Source of the DNA: Ignavibacteria bacterium
GTDB taxonomy: Bacteria > Bacteroidota > Ignavibacteria > Kapaibacteriales > UBA2268
Reading direction: 5' to 3'
Length of the DNA stretch: 39,516 bases
Assembly (NCBI GenBank): GCA_016844745.1
Contig: JAERMQ010000052.1
Location: 1-39,516, forward strand
The notes under the pieces were generated by a model that was not told the origin of the DNA, did not search any database, and worked only from the letters and a program-made list of their open reading frames with translations. Positions 15,823 through 23,472 of this stretch are shown one piece after another. Position 1 is the stretch's first letter. Every line of letters starts with the position of its first letter. The position numbers were made by a program, and so were the translations under genes.

Positions 15823-18138
15823 ATGAAAAATATTTCCGAACGGAGATATTTTTCAGTTATACTATCCATTCTTTTCTTTTTAATATTCAGTACGGCATTC
15901 TACCTGATTTATTCAGATTCCGATGAAGTAAAAGCGCAAATCCACAATGATTTCAATCAGCAACAGCTTATTTTGGCAAGGCAATCTTCTGCCCAGATTG
16001 ATTTATTCCTGAATAACCTGGAAATTCAACTCAAAAACCTGAAATGGTTTTGTAGTCAGGAAAACAATGAAATCCGGGCAGAAGCCTTACGGGCTTTTTT
16101 TGAGCAGAATAATAAAATGGGAGTTATCGATATTGGATATATTCAGTTAGACAAGTTATATCAGTTTGGGAAATTTAATAATACTATTCCACCGGATAGT
16201 GATTTTAAAAATATTAATTATTATCATGAAGCCGGAATTCCGGAATTGAAATTAGATGATATAATTAATTATACCCGAAAACAAGTAATTAATAATGTAG
16301 AAAGTCAAAAGTCGAAAGTCGAAAGCTCAAAAAGGGGTAAGGGGTCGGGGATCAGGGTTGGAAAAACCAATCTTCAATCATCAATCCCCAGTCCACAATC
16401 CCAGAAATATTTTCAACTTGCTAATTTGTTTTCCGACAGTCTTAAACTTACCCGACCGGATGTAATCAGAAATTCCAGGAACAGGGTTTTCATAACCAGT
16501 ACCATTATTAAAATGATATATCCCGAAAATCAGCAGCCCGGTTTTTTAATAATTAGATTAGACCTGTCCGTATTAATGAAAAAAATAAACGGAAAGGTAC
16601 GCTCAGGGAAAACAGGTTATGCCTGGGTGATTGATGATAAGGGAGTAGCGCTATACCACCCAGAAAATGAGTTTATAGGCAGGAATATTTTTGAGGCAAG
16701 AAAGGAGAAAAAACCTTATGTAAATTTCAGCCGGATAAATGAAATTATGAAAGAAAGAATGATGAAGGGTGAGGAAGGAATGGCTGTTTATGATAGCTGG
16801 TGGCACAGGGAACTAAGTGGGCAGATTACCAAACTTATAGCATTTAGCCCAATAACACACAGGTCTTTGCCGGATAACAAAATGTGGTCTGTTGCAGTTG
16901 TAGCGCCGACAAATGAAGTTGCCGAAATCCTTGACAAGGCTTATTTGCGTCATCTCGGTGCTGAAGCATTTATCATAGTCGGGATGTTCCTGTTTGCAAT
17001 TTTATTTCTGACATATCAAAGGCGTATTGCTGAAACTTTGAAAGAACGGGTTACAGAGCAGGAGGAATATATTTCTTCGATTCTTGAATATTCTATGGAT
17101 GCAATAATTTTTACGGACAATGAAAATTTTATCAAGGTATGGAACAAGGGCGCTGAAAAAATGTTTGGTTACACTTCGCAGGAAATGGTAGGAAAAACAT
17201 TTCATATTATTATACCACATGAGTTGGATGCTATCAATGAACTGTCCAGGATAAACGAATTAGTCAGCCAGTACGGATATATTAGTAATTTTATCGCTCA
17301 GAGAATTACAAAAAGCGGGAAAAAAATCAGGGTGAATATTTCCAAAACCCAGATTAATTCTGAAAAAGGTGAAAATTTGGGGTATTCAATTATTATACGT
17401 GACGAAACAGAAAAAACTGCTTTGGAACAAAGAATTTACAATACCGAAAAATTAGCATCAATCGGTACTCTTGCCGCCGGTGTTGCTCATGAAATCAATA
17501 ATCCACTTGCTATTATTCTTGGATATACCGACCTGCTTATTGAGGAATTTCCCAAGGATTCAACAATTTACCAGGATTTGCAGGTAATTGAATCAAATGC
17601 CAACAATGCAAAAAAAATTGTCGAAAATTTGCTTAGTTTTGCAAGGATTACAGAAGGATTAGACGATAATATTAATATCAAACATAGTGTGGGAACAGTT
17701 ATTGAAATTGTTAAAAATACTTTATTTACTAAGAAAATTGAAATTGAAGTTAATATTCCGGATGACCTTCCCCATGTCCGGGGCGATGTCAGGGAATATC
17801 AGCAAGTGGTTTTTAATTTAATTAATAATGCAGTCGATGCAATGAAGTCAACGGGTAGTGGAAAAATTTCCATCGAGGCAAAAACTCATGAAGATTTTGT
17901 TGCATTAGAGATAAATGACACAGGCGATGGAATTAGCGAAAAATACAAACAAAGAATTTTCGACCCGTTTTTCACAACCAAAAAGGTTGGTGAGGGAACC
18001 GGTTTGGGTTTATCTTTGTGTTATGGAATCGTTTCCAAATTCGGTGGAAAGATAAGTTTCAGGAGCGTATCGAAAATAGATTTCCCCGACGAACCATCAG
18101 GAACAACATTTATTGTAGAGATGCCGGTGATTAATTAA
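15823..18138 (+). CDS. Membrane sensor histidine kinase with Cache-like domain and PAS
   Basis: A 771-residue kinase. The first membrane helix is at about 11-31. A large extracytoplasmic sensor of Cache type follows (about 35-375; SGKTGYAWVIDDKG and the RNIF region), then a second helix at about 381-398, PAS (about 415-535), HisKA with His556 in AAGVAHEINNP, and HATPase (NLINNAVDAM, NDTGDGI, FDPFFTTK, GTGLGLSL). I use ATG 15823; a TTG at 15790, overlapping the previous stop as TTGA, is also possible and adds 11 residues. No good ribosome-binding site is seen for either, so coupling to the upstream ATP-grasp gene is likely. Residues about 160-195 (16300-16407) look like intergenic repeat DNA inserted in frame in the sensor domain. 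The receiver at 18512 is the probable partner. Confidence 0.9.
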   Translation: MKNISERRYFSVILSILFFLIFSTAFYLIYSDSDEVKAQIHNDFNQQQLILARQSSAQIDLFLNNLEIQLKNLKWFCSQENNEIRAEALRAFFEQNNKMGVIDIGYIQLDKLYQFGKFNNTIPPDSDFKNINYYHEAGIPELKLDDIINYTRKQVINNVESQKSKVESSKRGKGSGIRVGKTNLQSSIPSPQSQKYFQLANLFSDSLKLTRPDVIRNSRNRVFITSTIIKMIYPENQQPGFLIIRLDLSVLMKKINGKVRSGKTGYAWVIDDKGVALYHPENEFIGRNIFEARKEKKPYVNFSRINEIMKERMMKGEEGMAVYDSWWHRELSGQITKLIAFSPITHRSLPDNKMWSVAVVAPTNEVAEILDKAYLRHLGAEAFIIVGMFLFAILFLTYQRRIAETLKERVTEQEEYISSILEYSMDAIIFTDNENFIKVWNKGAEKMFGYTSQEMVGKTFHIIIPHELDAINELSRINELVSQYGYISNFIAQRITKSGKKIRVNISKTQINSEKGENLGYSIIIRDETEKTALEQRIYNTEKLASIGTLAAGVAHEINNPLAIILGYTDLLIEEFPKDSTIYQDLQVIESNANNAKKIVENLLSFARITEGLDDNINIKHSVGTVIEIVKNTLFTKKIEIEVNIPDDLPHVRGDVREYQQVVFNLINNAVDAMKSTGSGKISIEAKTHEDFVALEINDTGDGISEKYKQRIFDPFFTTKKVGEGTGLGLSLCYGIVSKFGGKISFRSVSKIDFPDEPSGTTFIVEMPVIN
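16300..16407 (+). repeat. In-frame repeat-like insertion in the kinase sensor domain
   Basis: The DNA starts with imperfect copies of AAAGTC(A/G)A, then GGGGTAAGGGGTCGGGGATC, then a run of CAATC-type units. The encoded Ser/Lys/Gly/Gln-rich peptide is unlike a folded sensor domain. It appears to be 108 bp inserted without breaking the frame. Confidence 0.55.
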
Positions 18139-18511
18139 GAGTAGTTCTAAAAACTGTCATTCCAGCGGATGAGGTTGTGTGAAAAGTCAAAAAAATTATC
18201 AAACTGAATCCCAAAATAATGGAATTAATAAAAAAATGCAATGACAAATTCAAGAGAAACCCCCTAACCCCCTTTGAAAAAGGGGGGACAACCAATTCCC
18301 CTTTTTTCAAAGGGGGTTAGGGGGTTTCTCTTGAATTTGTTGTCATTATTTTGTATCAAGAAAAATCTGTCATTGGTAACTTGATTCAGAATCAATAAAA
18401 CCTACTGGGTGGGGATTCCTGCATCCGCAGGAATGACAATTGGGTAGTTTTTGAACCATACTTAAATAATTATACAAACAAAATTTTTTAAATTTTAAAT
18501 TCGGAGTATAT
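18139..18511. other. Gap between kinase and receiver, mostly repeat DNA
   Basis: It holds family-1 copy 3 with its flanks and a remnant (GGATTCCTGCATCCGCAGG, about 18412-18430) that forms its own small hairpin. No gene is seen. Confidence 0.6.
18244..18340. repeat. Family-1 palindromic repeat, copy 3 (inverted orientation)
   Basis: Arms extend to ACAAATTCAAGAGAAAC / GTTTCTCTTGAATTTGT, longer than in the other copies. Its flanks match those of copy 2 in reverse order, so it inserted in the opposite orientation. It lies between the histidine kinase and its probable receiver. Confidence 0.88.
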
Positions 18512-19000
18512 ATGAAACAAAGGATATTAGCTGTTGATGACGAACCGGACCTGATTCGTCTGTTGAAAAGAATTATTGTTGAGAAAACTAATTATGATAT
18601 TGTCGTTACAAATAATCCGCTTGAAATCCCCGAAATCTTAAACAAAGAAGAATTCGACCTGATTATAACCGACCTGAAAATGCCGGGTATGGATGGGATG
18701 GATATTCTTAATTTTATAAAGGATAATAAAAGAAATGAAATTGTTATTATGATTACTGCTTTCGGCTCATTAGACACGGCTATGGAGGCTCTTTCCAAGG
18801 GTGTTTTTGATTATATAACAAAACCATTCAAGAAAGAACACCTGATATTTACAATAGATAAAGCTATGAAATACCTCAAAACAATGAAAAATTACAAAGA
18901 AATTACTTTTGTTTTCGATATTGATTCCGAAGAAGAATCTATTGACGCATATAAAAAACTCCGGGCAAAATATAGAAATGAGTTATTAAAGACTGTATAA
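18512..19000 (+). CDS. Receiver-domain response regulator with short C-terminal extension
   Basis: A 162-residue protein. The receiver (1-125) has AVDDEPD (Asp9/Asp10), the phospho-acceptor Asp53 in IITDLKMPGMDG, TAFGS and the switch lysine in TKPFKK. This looks like an NtrC-type receiver cut off before the AAA+ domain. A roughly 35-residue charged tail (DIDSEEESIDAYKKLRAKY) replaces the output domain. The ribosome-binding site GGAG lies 8 bp before the ATG. With no DNA-binding domain, output must be by protein contact. The partner is probably the upstream Cache-PAS kinase, although a mobile palindrome now separates the two genes. Confidence 0.93.
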   Translation: MKQRILAVDDEPDLIRLLKRIIVEKTNYDIVVTNNPLEIPEILNKEEFDLIITDLKMPGMDGMDILNFIKDNKRNEIVIMITAFGSLDTAMEALSKGVFDYITKPFKKEHLIFTIDKAMKYLKTMKNYKEITFVFDIDSEEESIDAYKKLRAKYRNELLKTV

Positions 19001-19141
19001 AATCATGTCAATTGAAAAATTTGGAGAAAAGTATGAATTATTTTCAAGTTGTATTTTGGAAAATTATTGTTAACTTATATAATATTAGATAAATCCATGA
19101 TAACGATTATAATTTTTAATCATAAATATTTTGGAGCTAAA

Positions 19142-19879
19142 ATGAATTTCTCAAAAACATCATCTAATCTAACTTTTGTAATTCTTTCATTTTTCCTTTT
19201 ATTTTTTACCTCATGCACTACTACACGAACCGTTGGAGATTTAAGTTATCAATTACAATGTCTGAATTGTGGTGTTACAATTGATGGTATATTGAAAGTA
19301 GAATTAATGACCATAGTTGAGGGAGATAATCCGATAGTATTGAAAATAACCAATTTAAAAAACGATATGGTATTACTTGACGAAAGATTATTTGCTATGT
19401 CTGCCGATAGTGAAGTTGTAATGTCACCGATTGCGTTGTATAATCCGAATATCACAGTCAGCATGAATTACTCTACATCTGTTACTGATAGTAAAACGTC
19501 ACCGTATCTTTTTGGCAATAATAGATTAGATTTTTATACTACTCAATATGGCTCTAATCAAAGTACGTCCCTTAATGAGAATCCGCAGCCCTATTTTGTG
19601 ATACCTGCTCAAATGAAATTGAAGTATAAAATAAGCAATTACTACAATTCAATCTTTACAAGATTATCAATAAATAGAAATTATAGAATTTACATACAAG
19701 GTGGACATGAATATATAATGGACTGGGATAAATTAGGAAATGATATGAATAAATTTATTAATAAAGAACTTACTTTTACAATTGTTTATAAGTTATTAAA
19801 CGAGGATAAATGGCGTTCTTTGAATATCATTGCCAATCCAATTAATTACCATTTAGAAAAACGTACAATCAAGGAATAG
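19142..19879 (+). CDS. Lipoprotein of unknown function
   Basis: A 245-residue protein with a clear lipoprotein signal peptide: hydrophobic core, then lipobox FFTSC with the lipidated Cys25. The start is ATG 19142, preceded by TTTTGGAGCTAAA; the longer open frame beginning at 19049 lacks both a start signal and sense. The mature part is beta-rich and polar, with no family I recognise. It is probably anchored in the outer or inner membrane facing the periplasm. Not obviously co-transcribed with the receiver upstream (141-bp gap). Confidence 0.78.
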   Translation: MNFSKTSSNLTFVILSFFLLFFTSCTTTRTVGDLSYQLQCLNCGVTIDGILKVELMTIVEGDNPIVLKITNLKNDMVLLDERLFAMSADSEVVMSPIALYNPNITVSMNYSTSVTDSKTSPYLFGNNRLDFYTTQYGSNQSTSLNENPQPYFVIPAQMKLKYKISNYYNSIFTRLSINRNYRIYIQGGHEYIMDWDKLGNDMNKFINKELTFTIVYKLLNEDKWRSLNIIANPINYHLEKRTIKE

Positions 19880-20018
19880 AAATTTTTTTGAATTTAATCA
19901 GTGTAAAGTGTAACCTTTATATTGTAATATTTCCACTTTAAACTTACACCATGCTGCCAAATTATGCTGCAAAGATAAAAGCAAATTAAGCGAAGTGTAT
20001 GTAAAATGTAAGTATAAA

Positions 20019-20055
20019 AAGAAAAACCTTGCAAGTAATTGAATTTGCAAGGTTT
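20019..20055 (-). terminator. Terminator for the leftward tRNA genes
   Basis: The perfect 11-bp stem AAACCTTGCAA / TTGCAAGGTTT (20024-20034, 20045-20055) is followed on the minus strand by TTTCTTTTT. It lies 15 bp beyond the 3' end of tRNA-Leu. Confidence 0.75.
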
Positions 20056-20069
20056 ATATTTCGTATTCG

Positions 20070-20154
20070 TACAGAAGGAGGGACTCGAACCCTCACGGCT
20101 TTAAAGGCCACTGGATTTTGAGTCCAGCGCGTCTACCAGTTCCGCCACTTCTGC
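20070..20154 (-). tRNA. tRNA-Leu (anticodon CAA)
   Basis: Read on the minus strand it begins GCAGAAG, pairing with the 3' CTTCTGT (one G-U pair). The D-arm contains GGTAGACGCGC, the anticodon loop is CTCAAAA, a long class-II variable arm follows, and the T-arm has GGTTCGAGTCC. The discriminator is A. CCA is not encoded. Length is 85 nt. Confidence 0.95.
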
Positions 20155-20160
20155 GGTTTC

Positions 20161-20316
20161 AGAAGTAGAACATAGAAGTAGAAATAGAAGTAGAGTAAGG
20201 TCGATTTTTATGATATACGGTTCTACTTTATTTCAATGCTTACTTCAATTTTAAAGGTCAAATAAAAATCCACCTTTTTCTACTTCTACTTCTTTTTCTA
20301 TGTTCTAACTTCTAAA
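20161..20316. repeat. Long imperfect inverted repeat between the two tRNA genes
   Basis: AGAAGTAGAACATAGAAGTA at the left pairs with the TACTTCT...TATGTTCTAACTTCT run at the right. The inner parts (GTCGATTTTTATGA and TAAAAATCCAC) are partly complementary. It could form a hairpin of about 150 nt in the tRNA precursor. It looks like a small non-autonomous element. Confidence 0.6.
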
Positions 20317-20320
20317 GCCG

Positions 20321-20395
20321 TGGGCAAAGAGGGAGTCGAACCCCCGACCTCGTGCTTGTAAGGCACGCGTTCTAAACCAACTGAACTATTTGCCC
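20321..20395 (-). tRNA. tRNA-Val (anticodon UAC)
   Basis: On the minus strand the acceptor stem is GGGCAAA/TTTGCCC, the D-arm includes AGTTCAGTTGGTTTAGA, the anticodon stem-loop is CGTGC-CTTACAA-GCACG, and the T-arm has GGGTTCGACTCCC. The discriminator is A and CCA is not encoded. Length is 75 nt. It is transcribed upstream of tRNA-Leu. Confidence 0.95.
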
Positions 20396-20756
20396 AATAA
20401 ACAAAGAATTCAATTCTTCGTTTCAAAAAGGATTACAAATATAAGGAATATTTTTGAAAAATAATTAATGAAAAAATGTATTGCAACTACTTTTAAGTAG
20501 TGGGCTGGAATTTTCACTTCTTATTAAATATCAACTTTATTCTTCTATTAGCGTTCTCTTCGCATATAAAAAGATACAATAATTTCACGCAAAGCTCGCA
20601 AAGATAATTGGCTTTCTCTGCGAACTCTGCGAGAAAAATCATTCACGCAAAGCTCGCAAAGATAATTGGCTTTCTCTGCGAACTCTGCGTGATAAAGTTT
20701 CTCAAAGACCGCAAAAGATTTAACTTTATTTCTACCAGCATTGTTTTCACTTTTAA
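20396..20756. other. Intergenic region with tandem repeats
   Basis: It contains a small hairpin (ACTACTTTTAAGTAGT, about 20489-20504) and the 58-bp tandem repeat listed separately. Open frames here overlap the riboswitch or the repeats and are not genes. Confidence 0.55.
20584..20698. repeat. Two tandem copies of a 58-bp repeat
   Basis: TTCACGCAAAGCTCGCAAAG begins at 20584 and again at 20642, each copy running on to CTGCGAACTCTGCG. A decayed partial third unit (CTCAAAGACCGCAAAAG) follows at about 20701. Each unit has weak internal inverted symmetry. Confidence 0.8.
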
Positions 20757-20788
20757 TTTGACAATTCCAAATAATCTGGTTATATTTG
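20757..20788 (+). promoter_or_regulatory. Bacteroidota-type promoter for the TPP-controlled receptor gene
   Basis: TTTG at 20757-20760 and TATATTTG at 20781-20788, spaced 20 bp, match the Bacteroidota consensus (-33 TTTG, -7 TAnnTTTG). Transcription would begin near 20793-20796, exactly where the aptamer P1 stem starts. Confidence 0.75.
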
Positions 20789-20792
20789 TTTT

Positions 20793-20881
20793 TCCGTTGG
20801 AGGTGCTTCGCTGATAAATTGGCGGGGCTGAGAGAAAACTCCTCGAACCTGAACAGGATAATACCTGCGTAGGAAAACGGG
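20793..20881 (+). ncRNA. TPP (THI-element) riboswitch aptamer
   Basis: The conserved thi-box parts are in order: GGAGGTGC (20799-20806), CTGAGA (20828-20833), ACCTGA (20847-20852), GGATAATACC (20856-20865) and GCGTAGGAAA (20867-20876). P1 is CCGTT/AACGG (20794-20798, 20876-20880). The P3 arm is GCTTCGC/GCGGGGC. It binds thiamine pyrophosphate and lowers expression of the downstream receptor when TPP is plentiful. Confidence 0.93.
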
Positions 20882-20916
20882 TGAACGAACGAAAAATAAA
20901 GTACTCTCAGCAAAAG

Positions 20917-20961
20917 CTCCCCTACGAATGTAATTATTATGTTAAATTATTTCGTATGGAG
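20917..20961 (+). promoter_or_regulatory. Shine-Dalgarno-sequestering hairpin (riboswitch expression platform)
   Basis: CTCCCCTACGAA (20917-20928) can pair with TTCGTATGGAG (20951-20961) through TACGAA/TTCGTA, then CC/GG and CT/AG around one mismatch and one bulge. This buries the GGAG that serves the ATG at 20969. It suggests translational control. Confidence 0.6.
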
Positions 20962-20968
20962 TATTTCT

Positions 20969-23368
20969 ATGAATTCAAGAATTCTTCTTATTATATGTTT
21001 CTTTTCTATTGCCCTGCCTGCTTTGGCTCAAAAAGAAAAGAACGATTCATTAAGGCTTTACAATGTCCCTGCAGTAACTGTAACAACATCGCGCGCTATC
21101 GAACGAAGAACGCCGGTGCCGTTCTCTGAAATTACTAAGAGTGATATTCAGGTTAATTATACTACACTCGATATTACCCACCAGCTTACTGATTTGCCCT
21201 CGATTATGGCATATTCGCAAAACGGGAACTGGATTGGCTATTCGAATTTGACTATGCGCGGATTCGACCAGAGGCGTATCGCTGTAATGATAAACGGTAT
21301 TCCCCAGAATGACCCCGAAGACCACGGTGTTTATTGGGTGGACTTTCCCGATATAAGCTCAAGTCTGGAGAATGTTCAGGTGCAGCGTGGCGCAGGGTTA
21401 ACAACTTTTGGCGCAGCTTCGATTGGTGGCAGTATAAATTTGACAACTTCGAATTTTGCTAATGAAAAATTCGTGAAACTCAACTATGGAGTTGGCTATC
21501 AGCATTTCGGTGCCGAAGATAAATATATTCCAATTACAGATAAATCCGGGATAGAAGTATCCTCCGGTTTAGTGGGGAAATATGCACTTTACGGCAGATT
21601 ATCGATGATAAATACACAAGGGTATCGGGATGGTTCATATGCAAAATTGAACAGTTTTTTTCTAAGCACAGTGCGTTTCGATTCGAACTTAACAACCCAA
21701 ATCAATGTTTTCGGTGGTCCCTTTAGCGATGGACTTGTTTATAACGGTTTGCCGAAATCATACATGAATGATTTGAGCTTACGAAGACAGAATTTTTCTT
21801 ATTTTACTTATGATTCGACCGGAAAAAATCTTGTTACCAATTACAACACTCCTCGCCGTAAGCAGGAAATCGAAGAGTTCTCCCAGCCACATATCGAATT
21901 GCTCAATGATTGGAAAATAAATGAAAAATTTAATTTCCTCTCGACACTGTTCTATTATACCGGCAGCGGATTTTATGATTATAACGGAGCCGGTTGGACT
22001 ACTGCTCAATCCTTCCGAATGACAAAAGCTCAGGGGTATGATACTGTTGATGCAGCCGACCCTAAAAATGCCTTGATAAGAGGATTCGTAGGAAATAAGC
22101 AATGGGGCTGGATTCCAAGGATTGTATGGGAGCATGGCGACGGACAATTCACGGCAGGTGCGGAACTGCGCTTCCACCGCTCCGAGCATTGGGGGAAAAT
22201 TCGTTATGCTGAAAACCTGCCTGATGGTTTCAACCCCGATTACAGATTTTATTATAATAACGGAGAAAGGGACATTATGTCTGCCTTCGTGCGAGAGCAG
22301 TACAACCTTACAAAAGATTTAACCTTGAATTTGGAAGGTCAATTTGTCCGGCAATCATTACGCTTGAGAAACATCAAAGAAGGGAATATTTATGCAACCT
22401 TCGTAAATAATAATGGAGAGTCAATAACAAATGGCTCTACACTTTTTAATATTAATTACTATTTCTTTAATCCGAGAATAGGCGCTAACTGGAATATCAA
22501 TGATTATCAGAATATTTATTTGATGGCTGCATATACATCCCGTGAGCCAAGAATGCGTAATCTTTATGCTGCCGATGATTCTTTCTTCGGAGCTTACCCA
22601 TTATTCGAAAGAACTTTACATCAGGATAATACTTATCGATATAATTTCGACAAACCAATTGCCAAACCTGAGCGTATGATTGATATTGAACTGGGTAGTA
22701 ATTACAGGACTGACAAATACTTTGCATCTGTAAATTTTTATTTAATGGAATATTCGGATGAATTTGTGAAAACCGGGAATCTTGATATTAACGGTAATCC
22801 AATCGACGTTAATGCTCCGCGCACCCGTCATTTCGGGGTTGAATTGCAAGCTTCAGCCGAGGTGATGAATTTTAATTATGGGAAACTGGTATTATCGGGT
22901 AATTCGACCATTAGCAGAAATCGCTTAGTTGAATACAATCTGGAGACAAATTCCGGGGAAAGTGTTTCGTTGAAGGATAATCCGATTGCCGGTTTCCCTG
23001 ATTTTATGGCAAATCTGCGCCTGTCCTATTTATATATGGATTTGTATTTATCGTTTATATGTAAATACTTAGGCGATTTCCGTACCGATAATTTTGGTGA
23101 CATGCTATCGAATCCTGTCATCATGCGCCATTTGACTTCGAATCCTTACAACATTCTATATTATACCGATAACAAAGTAGAGAGTTCAACTGTATTCAAT
23201 GCAGATATTTCCTATACCTTCCGGAATATACTCTCAATGCAGAGCATCAGATTGCGTTGCCAGATTATTAACTTATTCGATAAAATATACACTGCCGGCG
23301 GTGAAGGAAAAGAATTTTTCCCTGCAGCAGAGCGTTCATTCTTTATAGGAGTGGAATTGGGATTATAA
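20969..23368 (+). CDS. TonB-dependent outer-membrane receptor, predicted thiamine(-precursor) uptake
   Basis: A 799-residue outer-membrane receptor. The signal peptide (1-21, ending ALPALAQ) is followed by a possible TonB box (PAVTVTTSR), a plug domain (about 45-150; MRGFDQRRIAVMINGIPQND, GGSINL) and a beta-barrel to the end, closing with FFIGVELGL. No N-terminal carboxypeptidase-like or STN domain is present. I take ATG 20969, with GGAG 7 bp upstream and an immediate signal peptide, over the in-frame ATG at 20939. It lies under a TPP riboswitch. TPP-controlled TonB receptors in Bacteroidota have been predicted by comparative genomics to import thiamine or its precursors, and this one fits. 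Substrate is inferred from the riboswitch alone. Confidence 0.92.
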   Translation: MNSRILLIICFFSIALPALAQKEKNDSLRLYNVPAVTVTTSRAIERRTPVPFSEITKSDIQVNYTTLDITHQLTDLPSIMAYSQNGNWIGYSNLTMRGFDQRRIAVMINGIPQNDPEDHGVYWVDFPDISSSLENVQVQRGAGLTTFGAASIGGSINLTTSNFANEKFVKLNYGVGYQHFGAEDKYIPITDKSGIEVSSGLVGKYALYGRLSMINTQGYRDGSYAKLNSFFLSTVRFDSNLTTQINVFGGPFSDGLVYNGLPKSYMNDLSLRRQNFSYFTYDSTGKNLVTNYNTPRRKQEIEEFSQPHIELLNDWKINEKFNFLSTLFYYTGSGFYDYNGAGWTTAQSFRMTKAQGYDTVDAADPKNALIRGFVGNKQWGWIPRIVWEHGDGQFTAGAELRFHRSEHWGKIRYAENLPDGFNPDYRFYYNNGERDIMSAFVREQYNLTKDLTLNLEGQFVRQSLRLRNIKEGNIYATFVNNNGESITNGSTLFNINYYFFNPRIGANWNINDYQNIYLMAAYTSREPRMRNLYAADDSFFGAYPLFERTLHQDNTYRYNFDKPIAKPERMIDIELGSNYRTDKYFASVNFYLMEYSDEFVKTGNLDINGNPIDVNAPRTRHFGVELQASAEVMNFNYGKLVLSGNSTISRNRLVEYNLETNSGESVSLKDNPIAGFPDFMANLRLSYLYMDLYLSFICKYLGDFRTDNFGDMLSNPVIMRHLTSNPYNILYYTDNKVESSTVFNADISYTFRNILSMQSIRLRCQIINLFDKIYTAGGEGKEFFPAAERSFFIGVELGL

Positions 23369-23372
23369 AAAA

Positions 23373-23472
23373 AATTATTTTGGAATAATATGGATTATTG
23401 ATTTAATTTGAACTAATTAAATAATGTAAAAAAATATTTGAAGTTGGGTTCATTTACTTATTGGATATAAAA
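23373..23472. repeat. 100-bp direct repeat, copy 1 (upstream of RHS tip)
   Basis: Matches 27992-28091 at 99 of 100 positions. It ends exactly at the ATG of each downstream gene and includes the weak GGA ribosome-binding site. It probably carries the promoter. Confidence 0.92.

Noticed and set aside
19033..19092. A 19-codon open frame with a good Shine-Dalgarno (GGAGAAAAG)
   Set aside because: Too short to judge. The ribosome-binding site is convincing, but there is no other support; it could be a leader peptide for the lipoprotein gene.
20548..20913. Minus-strand open frame of 121 codons
   Set aside because: It runs through the TPP aptamer and the tandem 58-bp repeats, has no start signal, and its translation reflects repeat DNA.
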